From contig CAIJJH010000027.1 of NCBI GenBank assembly GCA_903820955.1, positions 1-5,617 of the forward strand: a stretch of 5,617 nt of DNA. Direction: 5' to 3'. Both the position numbers and the translations under genes were made by a program. The notes beneath the pieces were generated by a model, which saw only the letters and a list, made by a program, of their open reading frames with translations, was not told where the DNA came from and ran no database searches. This stretch comes from an uncultured Micrococcales bacterium. Its GTDB lineage: Bacteria; Actinomycetota; Actinomycetes; Actinomycetales; Microbacteriaceae. Position 1 is the stretch's first letter; the number at the start of each line of letters is the position of its first letter. Positions 5,600 through 5,617 of this stretch are shown one piece after another.

Positions 5600-5617
5600 A
5601 GATCGGAAGAGCACACG
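5600..5617 (+). other. Illumina TruSeq adapter remnant (contamination)
   Basis: The terminal 18 bases, AGATCGGAAGAGCACACG, are identical to the beginning of the standard Illumina TruSeq read-through adapter, including the leading A from A-tailing. The match runs exactly to the end of the sequence, as untrimmed adapter would, and interrupts the conserved pyrH frame. An 18-base exact match at a contig end is not credible by chance. The first base may also be genomic, because adapter and gene cannot be told apart there. Confidence 0.95.

Noticed and set aside
1..5617. CRISPR array, tRNA/rRNA gene, insertion sequence, prophage or anti-phage island
   Set aside because: No direct-repeat array, RNA gene signature, transposase, integrase or terminal repeats are seen; the genes are mainly core and envelope functions. 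The HNH protein has a signal peptide and lacks GmrS/GmrD parts, so it is not a restriction system.

Overview
The window looks like a contig from an actinobacterium, most likely Microbacteriaceae-like. The grounds are the order pyrH-frr-cdsA followed by a DivIVA-repeat protein, the short CPHC/HTGC zinc-binding protein common in that group, a secreted lysozyme-like protein starting MGRH, GTG and TTG starts, and a G+C content that I judge by eye to be around 55-58%. Packing is extremely tight: almost every base is coding, several genes overlap, and the longest stretch without a gene is about 60 bases. This fits a small, streamlined genome such as those of planktonic freshwater or marine members, but the species cannot be named from this sequence.

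Left end (+ strand): the C-terminal two thirds of an AI-2E family membrane transporter, cut by the window edge. It converges with the rest of the window, and its stop codon shares a CTAG with the stop of the opposing gene.

All other genes lie on the - strand and read right to left as one nearly continuous array. The first part is the conserved core operon: UMP kinase (pyrH, truncated at the contig end), ribosome recycling factor (frr), CDP-diacylglycerol synthase (cdsA) and a small protein with two tandem DivIVA-type modules. These link pyrimidine nucleotide supply, translation termination, phospholipid synthesis and probably polar or septal envelope organisation. Next, overlapping the DivIVA gene by 71 bases, comes a secreted HNH-family nuclease. 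After a short gap with a dyad come a secreted lytic-transglycosylase-like protein, a small putative zinc-binding protein and an alpha/beta hydrolase. The last three are joined by 1-base and 4-base overlaps and are probably translationally coupled.

The last 18 bases (5600-5617) are identical to the start of the standard Illumina TruSeq adapter. They are very probably library contamination rather than genome, so the right-hand end of pyrH is an assembly artefact. I see no mobile element, CRISPR array, RNA gene or clearly new defence system. The most interesting biological points are the long out-of-phase overlap that encodes a signal peptide, the duplicated DivIVA module, and the pairing of a secreted nuclease with a secreted muralytic enzyme behind a housekeeping operon.
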